25,633 nucleotides of DNA, taken from the NCBI GenBank assembly GCA_009692395.1, contig SHZG01000008.1:1-25633 (forward strand), given 5' to 3'. Source of the DNA: Methylococcales bacterium (lineage in GTDB: Bacteria; Pseudomonadota; Gammaproteobacteria; Methylococcales; Methylomonadaceae). Position 1 is the stretch's first letter. The number at the start of each line of letters is the position of its first letter. The position numbers and the translations under genes are program-made. Under the pieces are notes generated by a model. The model was not told the origin of the DNA and did not search any database. It saw only the letters and a program-made list of their open reading frames with translations. Shown here in pieces: positions 7,100 through 13,997 of this stretch.

Positions 7100-7779
7100 T
7101 GCTTATCCTTGTTTAATAATTCGAGCATTTGCTCTGCCGCTGACTGTTCAGCTTTTTTTCTGGAAATACCCGTACCAATACACGCAGTTGCTATTAACGG
7201 CACGGTACATTTCACCTCAAAGGTTTGTTCATGTGCTAATCCAGACATGGTGATTAATTCATAATCTGGCAAGTCCATTTTTTTTGCCTGCATCAATTCT
7301 TGTAGCTGGGTTTTTGGGTCTTTTTGCCAATTATCCAAGGATAGATTTTGTAGTTTTTCAGCAAATAATCGACCTATCCATTGTTGACAGGCTTCGATAC
7401 CTTGATCGATAAATAACGCTGCGATAACGGCTTCCAATGCGTCTGACAAAATGGAATCACGGCGAAAACCTCCGCTTTTCAATTCACCCGAGCCTAATAA
7501 TAAATAATCCCCCAGTTGGTGTTTTCTAGCCAGTTCTGCTAATGAACTTTGGTTGACTAAACTGGCACGAAGGCGACTTAACACACCTTCACAGGCAGTT
7601 GGAAATAAATCATACAATTGCTCAGCGATAACAAATCCTAAAATTGAATCACCCAGAAACTCTAAGCGTTCATTATTTTTGGCGCTGAAACTGCGATGAG
7701 TTAATGCCATAGTAAAAAACGTGGGATTATTAAACGTCAATCCCAGTTTTTTACATAAAATTTCTGGCTTTTTTATCAC
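7096..7779 (-). CDS. rnc: Ribonuclease III
   Basis: RNase III cleaves double-stranded RNA, including the 30S rRNA precursor. The 227-residue product has the signature ERLEFLGDSILGFVIAEQL (about residues 37-55), a second acidic catalytic site in DALEAVIAALFID, and a C-terminal dsRNA-binding domain (about 155-225) starting DPKTQLQELMQ and ending with the basic helix SRKKAEQSAAEQML. Translation starts at GTG 7777-7779, with AGAGGT upstream partly inside the DUF4845 3' end; the gap between the two genes is 13 bp. It is followed by era through an ATGA overlap. Confidence 0.97.
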   Translation of the reverse strand: MIKKPEILCKKLGLTFNNPTFFTMALTHRSFSAKNNERLEFLGDSILGFVIAEQLYDLFPTACEGVLSRLRASLVNQSSLAELARKHQLGDYLLLGSGELKSGGFRRDSILSDALEAVIAALFIDQGIEACQQWIGRLFAEKLQNLSLDNWQKDPKTQLQELMQAKKMDLPDYELITMSGLAHEQTFEVKCTVPLIATACIGTGISRKKAEQSAAEQMLELLNKDKQ

Positions 7780-7792
7780 TACTTATTGACCT

Positions 7793-8179
7793 CTATCTAC
7801 CAATATCAACCGTATCATCAAACTCAACTAAAATACTGGCATTGCCGACCAGTTTTTTAACCACTTCATATTCGATATGTACTCTTGTCTGTCCAGTTTC
7901 TAGTTTACTGATAGTTATGTTGTCGGTACCTATTAGATTGTCGATATAATTCGAACTCATGATTTTAAACAGTCTCTCAGAAAGTTGTTTAGGTGTTTCA
8001 TTGTTTCCACCTGCCTCAGACGTTTCTTTAAGTGACTTTAACGCGCCTGTTAGCTTATTGTGATCTATATAAATAGGAAAAATAGCAATCGCTAAAAAGA
8101 AGATAGATCCAATAACACTGCCGATACAAACCATTGAAATCATGAGGATACCTTGTTGCTTTTTAGGTGATAGTGTCAT
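7793..8179 (-). CDS. DUF4845 membrane-anchored protein
   Basis: The product is a 128-residue protein with one N-terminal membrane segment (about residues 11-35) after a short basic tail, followed by a soluble domain presumably facing the periplasm (LSERLFKIMSSNYIDNL and TRVHIEYEVVKKLVGN). Size, topology and position between lepB and rnc match the DUF4845 proteins that occupy exactly this slot in many gammaproteobacteria. No function is known. A good Shine-Dalgarno (GGAGATAAC before ATG) supports the start. The position suggests expression together with signal peptidase I. Confidence 0.85.
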   Translation of the reverse strand: MTLSPKKQQGILMISMVCIGSVIGSIFFLAIAIFPIYIDHNKLTGALKSLKETSEAGGNNETPKQLSERLFKIMSSNYIDNLIGTDNITISKLETGQTRVHIEYEVVKKLVGNASILVEFDDTVDIGR

Positions 8180-8209
8180 GTTATCTCCAAATAATTTATA
8201 AAAATAATG

Positions 8210-8986
8210 TTATTTTAATACGGTGCCGATGCGATCAAGCCCCACGCCTTTATGTTGCCAATCCCAGCTCATCCAGATAAAAAAGGCTTTACCGACTAAA
8301 TTTTCTTCGGGTACAAAGCCCCAATAGCGACCGTCATTACTGTTATCACGGTTATCGCCCATGACAAAATAACTACCTTTGGGAACAACATAAACACCTT
8401 CGGCTGATAATGCGTCATGTCTGATAAGAATGTTATGTTCAACACCCGTTAGATTTTCCAGTAACTGTTCAGCCCCTGTCATTTCTTCGCCTTGCCCTAC
8501 ACCTTGATAAAGCCCCAGTGATTTATAGTTCACTGGTTGGTCATTTATATAAAGTTTTTTATTGTCGTAAGTGATTTTATCACCTGGTAAACCAATCACC
8601 CGCTTAATATAATCAACTGTAGGGTCTTTAGGATAACGGAACACCACAATATCACCGCGAACAGGCGTATTCATTTCTACTATCTTGGTATTGATAACTG
8701 GCAGACGTATACCATAAGTAAATTTATTTACTAAAATAAAATCACCGATGAGTAAGGTCGGCATCATGGACGCAGACGGAATACGGAACGGTTCAGCTAA
8801 AAAGGAGCGTAACAGTAATACAATTAACACCACAGGAAAAAAAGACCGCGCATATTCAACGATTAACGGCTCATTGGCTGCATCAAAAACTTGTCCTTCG
8901 GATTTAAGGAATAGCAAAGAACTACCCCATACTATTCCTGTGATAACAGTTGCTAACAACAAAAAAAAGGAAAAATCAAAATCCAT
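8210..8986 (-). CDS. lepB: Signal peptidase I
   Basis: LepB removes signal peptides from exported proteins at the outer face of the inner membrane. The product of 258 residues has two N-terminal membrane segments (about 5-27 and 48-65). The nucleophile is Ser73 in PSASMMPTL, and the general base is Lys128 in DYIKRVIGLPGD. The later conserved box MGDNRDNSNDGRYWGFV lies near residue 210. It is shorter than the E. coli enzyme (324 residues) but typical for many relatives. GAGGA stands four bases before the ATG. The gene follows lepA after 13 bp. Confidence 0.97.
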   Translation of the reverse strand: MDFDFSFFLLLATVITGIVWGSSLLFLKSEGQVFDAANEPLIVEYARSFFPVVLIVLLLRSFLAEPFRIPSASMMPTLLIGDFILVNKFTYGIRLPVINTKIVEMNTPVRGDIVVFRYPKDPTVDYIKRVIGLPGDKITYDNKKLYINDQPVNYKSLGLYQGVGQGEEMTGAEQLLENLTGVEHNILIRHDALSAEGVYVVPKGSYFVMGDNRDNSNDGRYWGFVPEENLVGKAFFIWMSWDWQHKGVGLDRIGTVLK

Positions 8987-8999
8987 AACGTCCTCAGGC

Positions 9000-10799
9000 T
9001 TATTCTTTATTCAATTGCAATACGGCTAAAAACGCCTCTTGAGGAATCTCAATATTGCCCACTTGTTTCATGCGTTTCTTGCCATCTTTCTGTTTCTGCA
9101 ATAATTTTTTCTTACGACTAATATCACCGCCATAACATTTTGCCGTCACATCTTTACGCATGGCTTTAACGGTAGAACGGGCGATAATTTTAGAACCAAT
9201 CGCCGCTTGTATTGCCACTTCATACATTTGCTTGGGAATTAAATCCTTCATTTTTTCGACTAATGCCCGTCCGCGTGTGTGGCTTAAATCTTTGTGGACG
9301 ATAATGGACAAAGCATCGACTTTTTCCGCATTAATCAGTACATCCAATTTCACTAAATCGGCTTCTTGAAAGCGCAAAAACTCATAATCAAACGACGCAA
9401 AACCACGACTTACCGATTTTAATCTATCAAAGAAATCCAGCACTACTTCACTGAGCGGCATTTCATAATGTAACGACACTTGACCTGCGACATACTGCAT
9501 ATCTTTCTGCACGCCGCGCTTTTCGATACACAGGGTAATGACATTACCTAAATACGCTTGCGGTACTAAGATATTGGCACGAATAATCGGCTCACGAATT
9601 TCTTTCATCGTGCCGTTTTCAGGCAATTTAGCAGGATTATCGACCATAAGAATTTCATCCGTTTGGGTGATGACTTCATAGATAACCGTGGGCGCGGTGG
9701 TGATTAAATCAACGTTATATTCGCGTTCCAAACGTTCCTGCACAATTTCCATGTGCAGCATTCCTAAAAATCCACAGCGAAAGCCAAAACCTAAGGCTTG
9801 TGAAGTTTCAGGTTCGAATTGTAATGCGGCATCGTTCAAATTTAATTTGTTCAGGGCTTCGCGTAAATTTTCATAATCATCGGAACTGACAGGATACAAG
9901 CCTGCAAACACACGCGGTTGTACGCGTTGAAAACCGACCAATGGTTCAGCCGCAGGTTTATCCGTCCAAGTGATGGTATCGCCGACAGGTGCGCCGAAAA
10001 TATCCTTAATCCCCGCAACCACATAACCGACTTCACCCGTGTTTAACACGCCTCTTTCTAATCGTTTAGGGGTGAATACGCCAACGGTTTCAGCAAAAAA
10101 TGACTTGCCCGTAGACATGATGGTAATTTTTTGTTTCCGTTTAATGCTGCCGTGAACAATACGCACCAGCGACACTACGCCTAAATAACTATCAAACCAC
10201 GAATCAATAATCAGAGCTTGCAACGGGCCATCAATATTGCCCTGTGGCGGTGGTATTTTAAGCACCAACTGCTCCAACACATCATGAACGCCTAAACCTG
10301 TTTTCGCGCTAATCATCAAGGCTTCATCAGCTGGAATACCAATTACCTCCTCGATTTCTGCCAGCACACGCTCAGGTTCAGCCGACGGCAAATCGATTTT
10401 ATTCAACACAGGCACAACTTCCAGCCCTTGTTCAATAGCGGTATAACAATTCGCCACACTTTGTGCTTCCACGCCTTGTGCGGCATCGACCACTAACAAC
10501 GCGCCTTCACAAGCGGCTAAAGAACGTGATACCTCATAAGAAAAATCCACATGGCCGGGTGTATCAATGAAATTAAGCTGATAAGTTTCACCGTCTTTGG
10601 CTTTAAAATCCAAGGTGACACTTTGTGCCTTAATAGTAATGCCGCGCTCTCTTTCAATGTCCATAGAATCCAGCACTTGCGCGGACATTTCGCGATTGCT
10701 CAAGCCTCCGCAAAGTTGAATAAAACGGTCGGCAAGCGTTGATTTGCCATGATCGATATGCGCGATAATGGAGAAGTTACGAATATGTTTTAAATCCAC
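9000..10799 (-). CDS. lepA: Elongation factor 4 (LepA), translational GTPase
   Basis: LepA/EF4 is a ribosome-binding GTPase related to EF-G. The 599-residue product carries G1 AHIDHGKST (about 13-21), G3 DTPGHVDF (about 79-86) and G4 NKIDLPSAEPE (about 133-143). The LepA-specific C-terminal region follows, with AIGSKIIARSTVKAMRKDV and the basic GGDISRKKKLLQKQKDGKKR. Length matches the family. The first codon is GTG at 10797-10799. It is the promoter-proximal gene of the lepA-lepB-DUF4845-rnc-era-pdxJ cluster, with an extended -10 promoter about 75 bp upstream. Confidence 0.98.
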   Translation of the reverse strand: MDLKHIRNFSIIAHIDHGKSTLADRFIQLCGGLSNREMSAQVLDSMDIERERGITIKAQSVTLDFKAKDGETYQLNFIDTPGHVDFSYEVSRSLAACEGALLVVDAAQGVEAQSVANCYTAIEQGLEVVPVLNKIDLPSAEPERVLAEIEEVIGIPADEALMISAKTGLGVHDVLEQLVLKIPPPQGNIDGPLQALIIDSWFDSYLGVVSLVRIVHGSIKRKQKITIMSTGKSFFAETVGVFTPKRLERGVLNTGEVGYVVAGIKDIFGAPVGDTITWTDKPAAEPLVGFQRVQPRVFAGLYPVSSDDYENLREALNKLNLNDAALQFEPETSQALGFGFRCGFLGMLHMEIVQERLEREYNVDLITTAPTVIYEVITQTDEILMVDNPAKLPENGTMKEIREPIIRANILVPQAYLGNVITLCIEKRGVQKDMQYVAGQVSLHYEMPLSEVVLDFFDRLKSVSRGFASFDYEFLRFQEADLVKLDVLINAEKVDALSIIVHKDLSHTRGRALVEKMKDLIPKQMYEVAIQAAIGSKIIARSTVKAMRKDVTAKCYGGDISRKKKLLQKQKDGKKRMKQVGNIEIPQEAFLAVLQLNKE

Positions 10800-10872
10800 G
10801 GTGTTTTCAAGTAGTGAGGTTCTAAGAGGCTATGCTAGCGGGTTGACATCAGCATAATTTGAAAAGGATTGC

Positions 10873-10881
10873 ATTATAACA
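10873..10881 (-). promoter_or_regulatory. Extended -10 promoter of the lepA operon
   Basis: The minus strand reads TGTTATAAT, a perfect TATAAT hexamer with the extended TGn motif. The start of transcription would lie about 65-70 bases before the lepA GTG. No good TTGACA box is found 16-18 bases upstream, which fits an extended -10 promoter. Confidence 0.6.
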
Positions 10882-10980
10882 GACACGCACCACTCAAAGC
10901 CTAGATTGTTTGTGCTAGATGTTAGTGTGGATTGCAAGTTTTGCGGAGCTAGCTACGCTTAATTCCCGCAATATTATTGA

Positions 10981-11283
10981 CTACGCATTTTTTGCTTGTT
11001 GCTTATGTTGATAAGCGGCAAGCTGTTCTGTAGTGGCTTCGAGTTGAAATTGGTCTTTCCACTCGTTATAGGGCATTCCATAAACCAGCTCTCTGGCTTG
11101 TTCATAATCCAGTGTAACATCACGCTCTTTAGCGGCAACGGCTAACCATTTTGCTAAGCAATTGCGACAAAAATCTGCCAGAATCATTAATTCAATGTTT
11201 TGTGCTTCAGGGTGTTGTTGTAAATGACTGATTAATTGTCTAAAGGCAGCGGCTTCTAGTTCAGTTTGAATAGCTTTATCCAC
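10981..11283 (-). CDS. DUF1244 family protein
   Basis: The product is a 100-residue acidic, probably cytoplasmic protein with the conserved DUF1244 core ILADFCRNCLAKW and YGMPYNEWK. The two Cys of FCRNC are characteristic of the family; its function is unknown. I take the GTG at 11281-11283 as start (reads DKAIQTELEAAAF), because GGAG lies seven bases before it. The longer frame from the ATG at 11308-11310 would begin inside the predicted -10 box. The gene is monocistronic, between the divergent yciB promoter region and lepA. Confidence 0.88.
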   Translation of the reverse strand: MDKAIQTELEAAAFRQLISHLQQHPEAQNIELMILADFCRNCLAKWLAVAAKERDVTLDYEQARELVYGMPYNEWKDQFQLEATTEQLAAYQHKQQAKNA

Positions 11284-11308
11284 GATGATTCTCCAAAAAT
11301 AACGGAGC

Positions 11309-11317
11309 ATTCTAGCA
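11309..11317 (-). promoter_or_regulatory. Extended -10 promoter of the DUF1244 gene
   Basis: The minus strand reads TGCTAGAAT, an extended -10 with a five-of-six TATAAT match. Transcription would start about 20 bases before the GTG at 11283, and this decides the start codon of DUF1244. No clear -35 box is seen. Confidence 0.5.
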
Positions 11318-11348
11318 GAAACACATCGGCTATCATGTACATTAACGG

Positions 11349-11361
11349 GTAAAAATTTTAC
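11349..11361. other. 13-bp palindrome GTAAAAATTTTAC in the divergent DUF1244/yciB gap
   Basis: A perfect AT-rich palindrome lies in the 186-bp region between DUF1244 (minus) and yciB (plus), about 45 bases upstream of the DUF1244 -10. It may be an operator or may arise by chance in AT-rich DNA. The rest of this gap shows no convincing plus-strand promoter. Confidence 0.25.
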
Positions 11362-11469
11362 AATGACGGCTTATTAACTGACTGAATAAATCCTTCACGT
11401 TGAAAAAACCAATTCAGCCCCCTGATGTAATCATCTTAATTTGTTGCCTACCGCTACGACCAATCACTT

Positions 11470-12015
11470 ATGAAGCAATTTTTAGAATTTTTCCCTATCC
11501 TGTTATTTTTTATCGCCTTTAAAGTTTATGATATTTATGTGGCTACGGCGGTAGTCATTGCAGCTACCGTTGTTCAGGTTGCGTTCATATGGTTTCGGTA
11601 TCGTAAAGTAGAAACTATGCAATGGGTGACATTGGGATTAGTGTTAGTAATGGGCGGTGCAACACTGTATTTTCAGAATGAAGCCTTTATTAAATGGAAG
11701 TTTTCCATCATTGAATGGCTGTTCGGTTCAGTATTTTTGGGTAGTCAATTTATTGGCAAAAAGCCATTTATCGAACGCATGATGTCTGACAATATGACGT
11801 TGCCCGCTGTGATATGGAAACGCTTAAATTTACTGTGGGCAAGTTTTTTTATCAGTGTTGGCTTTATCAATGTCTATGTCATGTATAACTATAATACTGA
11901 TGACTGGGTTTATTTTAAAACCTTTATCGCTCCTGCGCTGATGTTGATATTTATCGTGTTACAAATGGCTTTTTTGTACAAATATATTCCCGACTCAAAC
12001 GAAACCAAGGAATAA
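11470..12015 (+). CDS. yciB: YciB / intracellular septation protein A family membrane protein
   Basis: The product is a 181-residue inner-membrane protein with about five membrane helices and the family motifs MKQFLEFFPILLFF at the start, KWKFSIIEWLFG near residue 75 and the KKPFIERMM stretch near residue 97. YciB (also called IspZ or IspA) acts in envelope integrity and septation in enteric bacteria and Shigella; the mechanism is unclear. Size and order are as usual for the family. It begins the plus-strand set yciB-yciI-bolA-lipoprotein-PPIase, with only three bases between its stop and the yciI start. Confidence 0.95.
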   Translation: MKQFLEFFPILLFFIAFKVYDIYVATAVVIAATVVQVAFIWFRYRKVETMQWVTLGLVLVMGGATLYFQNEAFIKWKFSIIEWLFGSVFLGSQFIGKKPFIERMMSDNMTLPAVIWKRLNLLWASFFISVGFINVYVMYNYNTDDWVYFKTFIAPALMLIFIVLQMAFLYKYIPDSNETKE

Positions 12016-12018
12016 CTC

Positions 12019-12321
12019 ATGTTATACGCTATTATCAGCGAAGATGTCGCTGACAGTTTAAGCAACAGACTAGCCGCAAGACCTGCCCATCTTGAGCGAT
12101 TACAAGTATTACAAAATGAAGGTCGCTTATTATTAGCAGGTCCTCATCCTGCAATTGATAGCGAAAACCCCGCCGAAGCAGGTTTTACGGGTAGTTTAAT
12201 CGTCGCCGAATTTACTCATTTAGCCGCTGCCCAACAATGGGCAGCGGCTGATCCTTACATTGATGCTGGCGTTTACGCTAGAGTCATTGTTAAACCATTT
12301 AAAAAGGTCTTTCCTCAATGA
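12019..12321 (+). CDS. yciI: YciI family protein
   Basis: The product is a 100-residue ferredoxin-like alpha/beta protein of the YciI family, with the conserved His in RPAHLERL (about residue 24) and the Asp-Pro of AAADPYIDAGVY (about 77-88). These correspond to the putative active-site His-Asp pair. Its biochemical activity is not known. A clear Shine-Dalgarno (AAGGA, seven bases before ATG) supports the start. The stop overlaps the bolA ATG as ATGA. The pairing with yciB is common in gammaproteobacteria. Confidence 0.93.
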   Translation: MLYAIISEDVADSLSNRLAARPAHLERLQVLQNEGRLLLAGPHPAIDSENPAEAGFTGSLIVAEFTHLAAAQQWAAADPYIDAGVYARVIVKPFKKVFPQ

Positions 12322-12599
12322 CAACTGAATTAATTAGACGTTTACTGACTGAGGCAATTAAGCCTGAGACATTAGAAATTATCGATAACAGCGCAGCACA
12401 CGCAGGTCATGCGGGTGCGCGTAGTGGTGGCGGTCATTATAATATCACCATTATTGCCGACGTATTTGAAGGTAAAAGCCTAGTGCAACGTCACCAGTTG
12501 ATTTACCAAGCCTTAGGTGATTTAATGAAACAACAAATTCATGCCTTAGGCATTAATGCTCTCTCACCCTCTGAAGAAACTAAAGGAATCAATCCATGA
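12318..12599 (+). CDS. bolA: BolA family protein
   Basis: This 93-residue BolA-like protein shows the hallmark second half VQRHQLIYQALGDLM with the invariant His, and the strand YNITIIADVFEGKSL. A His-rich loop (HAGHAGARSGGGH) lies around residues 28-40; in BolA proteins such histidines, with a glutaredoxin partner, can ligate a [2Fe-2S] cluster. It could be BolA or the related IbaG; the neighbourhood does not settle which. It overlaps yciI by ATGA at its start and the lipoprotein gene by ATGA at its end, so translation is probably coupled on both sides. Confidence 0.92.
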   Translation: MTTELIRRLLTEAIKPETLEIIDNSAAHAGHAGARSGGGHYNITIIADVFEGKSLVQRHQLIYQALGDLMKQQIHALGINALSPSEETKGINP

Positions 12600-12814
12600 A
12601 AAAAAATATCATTGCTTTACTAATAGCTAGCACTGTAATTATTGCGGGCTGTGATCAAGAGAAAGCACCAGCGGCTGCGGCTGCACCTGCTACTGCGGCT
12701 GCACCAGCGGCTGAATCTGCACCTGTTGCTACGCCTGCACCAGCGGCTGAATCTGCGCCTGCTACTACACCTGCACCAGCGGCTGAATCTGCTAGTAAAG
12801 GAACTAAACCATGA
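12596..12814 (+). CDS. Small Ala/Pro-rich lipoprotein, partial paralogue of the next gene's N-terminus
   Basis: The 72-residue product has a lipoprotein signal peptide (MKKNIIALLIASTVIIAGCD, lipobox IAGC with Cys19). The rest is low-complexity Ala/Pro/Glu/Ser sequence with three copies of APAAESA. The N-terminal 25 residues closely resemble those of the PPIase downstream (MKKTIVPLLIVGTALIAGCN and then DKAPAA), so it looks like a tandem copy of that gene's leader whose body has been lost or replaced by repeats. ATGA overlaps link it to both bolA and the PPIase gene. A real product is plausible because of the coupled start and intact lipobox; no function can be assigned. Confidence 0.7.
   Translation: MKKNIIALLIASTVIIAGCDQEKAPAAAAAPATAAAPAAESAPVATPAPAAESAPATTPAPAAESASKGTKP
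12701..12792 (+). repeat. 36-bp-period tandem repeat in the lipoprotein gene
   Basis: A 20-base core (GCACCAGCGGCTGAATCTGC) occurs identically at 12701-12720, 12737-12756 and 12773-12792, a spacing of exactly 36 bases. It encodes the APAAESA units. The spacers between copies vary slightly (coding PVATP and PATTP). As the period is a multiple of three, changes in copy number would keep the frame. Confidence 0.9.
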
Positions 12815-13956
12815 AGAAAACGATTGTCCCGCTGTTAATTGTTGGCACTGCACTGATTGCAGGTTGTAACCAAGACAAAGCACCTGCTGCTGTTGGTAGT
12901 GCTCCTGCTGCCACGTCTGCACCCGCTACTGCTGCTGTTGTTGATAAAGCCGATGCTGTTGCCGTTGTTAATGGTCAGTACATCGCTAAATCAACATTGG
13001 CTGATTTGGAAAAAGAAATTGCCGTGCGTGGTCAAGGGCAAACATTTCCTAAGGAAAAATTGATTGAAGAATTGGTACAACGTCAGTTATTAATTCAAGA
13101 TGCGTTGCAAAAGAAATTGGATCAATCACCTGAAGTCCTTACTCAACTTGAAGCCGCTAACAATACGTTCTTAACACAAGTTGACCTACAGAACTTCCTA
13201 AAAACTAATCCTGTTACTGATGCCGAACTGAAAGCAGAATATGACAGCAAAGTAGGCGGTACTAATGCGACTGAATACAAAGCTAGTCACATTTTGGTTA
13301 AAGAGGAAGCCGAAGCCAAAAAATTGATTGCTGAGTTAGACAAAGGCGCGAAATTTGCTGATGTAGCGAATAAAAATTCGTTAGACGCGAAAGAATCACA
13401 AAACGGTGGTGAATTAGGTTGGTTTGCAGCAGGTCAAATGGTTGAACCGTTCTCTGAAGCGGTGGCTAAATTAGAAAAAGGCAAATACTCAAAAGAGCCT
13501 GTCAAAACTCAGTTTGGATATCACATCATTTTCAGAGAAGATTCACGCGCTCAAACGCCACCGCCGTTTGATGCTGTTAAAGAGCAATTAAAACCACTGT
13601 TAGAACGCAAAAAAGTCCAAAAAATGGTCGAAGATATGCGTAAACAAGCGAAAGTAGAAATTTTAGTACCGCTAGTGGATGAAAAACCAAAAGCGGCAAC
13701 TGATAAAGCGGCGGCTGGAGAACCTGTTGTAGTAGAAGAAGCCGCCGCAGTTATCGCAGAAAAAACAGCGGATGGAAAAACAGTTGCTAAAGAAGTCGTT
13801 GATGTCGTGGAAGAAAAAACAGCAGACGGTAAGCCTGTTGCTGAAATAGTTGAGGTCATCAAAGAAACACCAGCGACTGATAAAGCCGCAGAACCTGAAA
13901 AGCATCATGACACACTGAATGTAAAGCCAGACGCTAAAAAAGGCGACAAAAAGTAA
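12811..13956 (+). CDS. Parvulin-type peptidyl-prolyl isomerase lipoprotein
   Basis: The product of 381 residues is a probable periplasmic foldase. It has a lipobox LIAGC (Cys19), an Ala-rich linker (20-47) and a SurA-like N-terminal helical chaperone region (about 50-140). A parvulin PPIase domain follows (about 150-245), with ASHILVK, GGELGWFAAGQMVEPF and FGYHIIFRE. The C-terminal tail (about 285-381) is Ala/Glu/Lys-rich and holds two related units built on EKTADGKxVA; tails of this kind are not part of standard SurA or PrsA. ATG overlaps the preceding lipoprotein stop as ATGA. A strong terminator follows. It is probably an outer- or inner-membrane-anchored relative of PpiD/PrsA. Confidence 0.9.
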   Translation: MKKTIVPLLIVGTALIAGCNQDKAPAAVGSAPAATSAPATAAVVDKADAVAVVNGQYIAKSTLADLEKEIAVRGQGQTFPKEKLIEELVQRQLLIQDALQKKLDQSPEVLTQLEAANNTFLTQVDLQNFLKTNPVTDAELKAEYDSKVGGTNATEYKASHILVKEEAEAKKLIAELDKGAKFADVANKNSLDAKESQNGGELGWFAAGQMVEPFSEAVAKLEKGKYSKEPVKTQFGYHIIFREDSRAQTPPPFDAVKEQLKPLLERKKVQKMVEDMRKQAKVEILVPLVDEKPKAATDKAAAGEPVVVEEAAAVIAEKTADGKTVAKEVVDVVEEKTADGKPVAEIVEVIKETPATDKAAEPEKHHDTLNVKPDAKKGDKK

Positions 13957-13967
13957 ATCAGCTAATC

Positions 13968-13997
13968 AAAAAAGGGCGATTAACTCGCCCTTTTTTT
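13968..13997. terminator. Bidirectional intrinsic terminator between PPIase and recJ
   Basis: The stem AAAAAAGGGCGA / TCGCCCTTTTTT with the loop TTAAC is flanked by an A-run and a T-run, so it can work as a rho-independent terminator in both directions. It lies 12 bases after the PPIase stop and overlaps the recJ stop codon (13996-13998). Confidence 0.9.

Noticed and set aside
10843..10848. Plus-strand TTGACA as a -35 box
   Set aside because: No -10 hexamer stands 16-18 bases downstream and no plus-strand gene begins there; the minus-strand extended -10 explains the region.
12620..12922. Antisense and alternative-frame open frames over the lipoprotein and PPIase genes
   Set aside because: They result from the repetitive Ala/Pro codons; their products are Ser/Arg- or Leu-rich low-complexity chains without a start signal.
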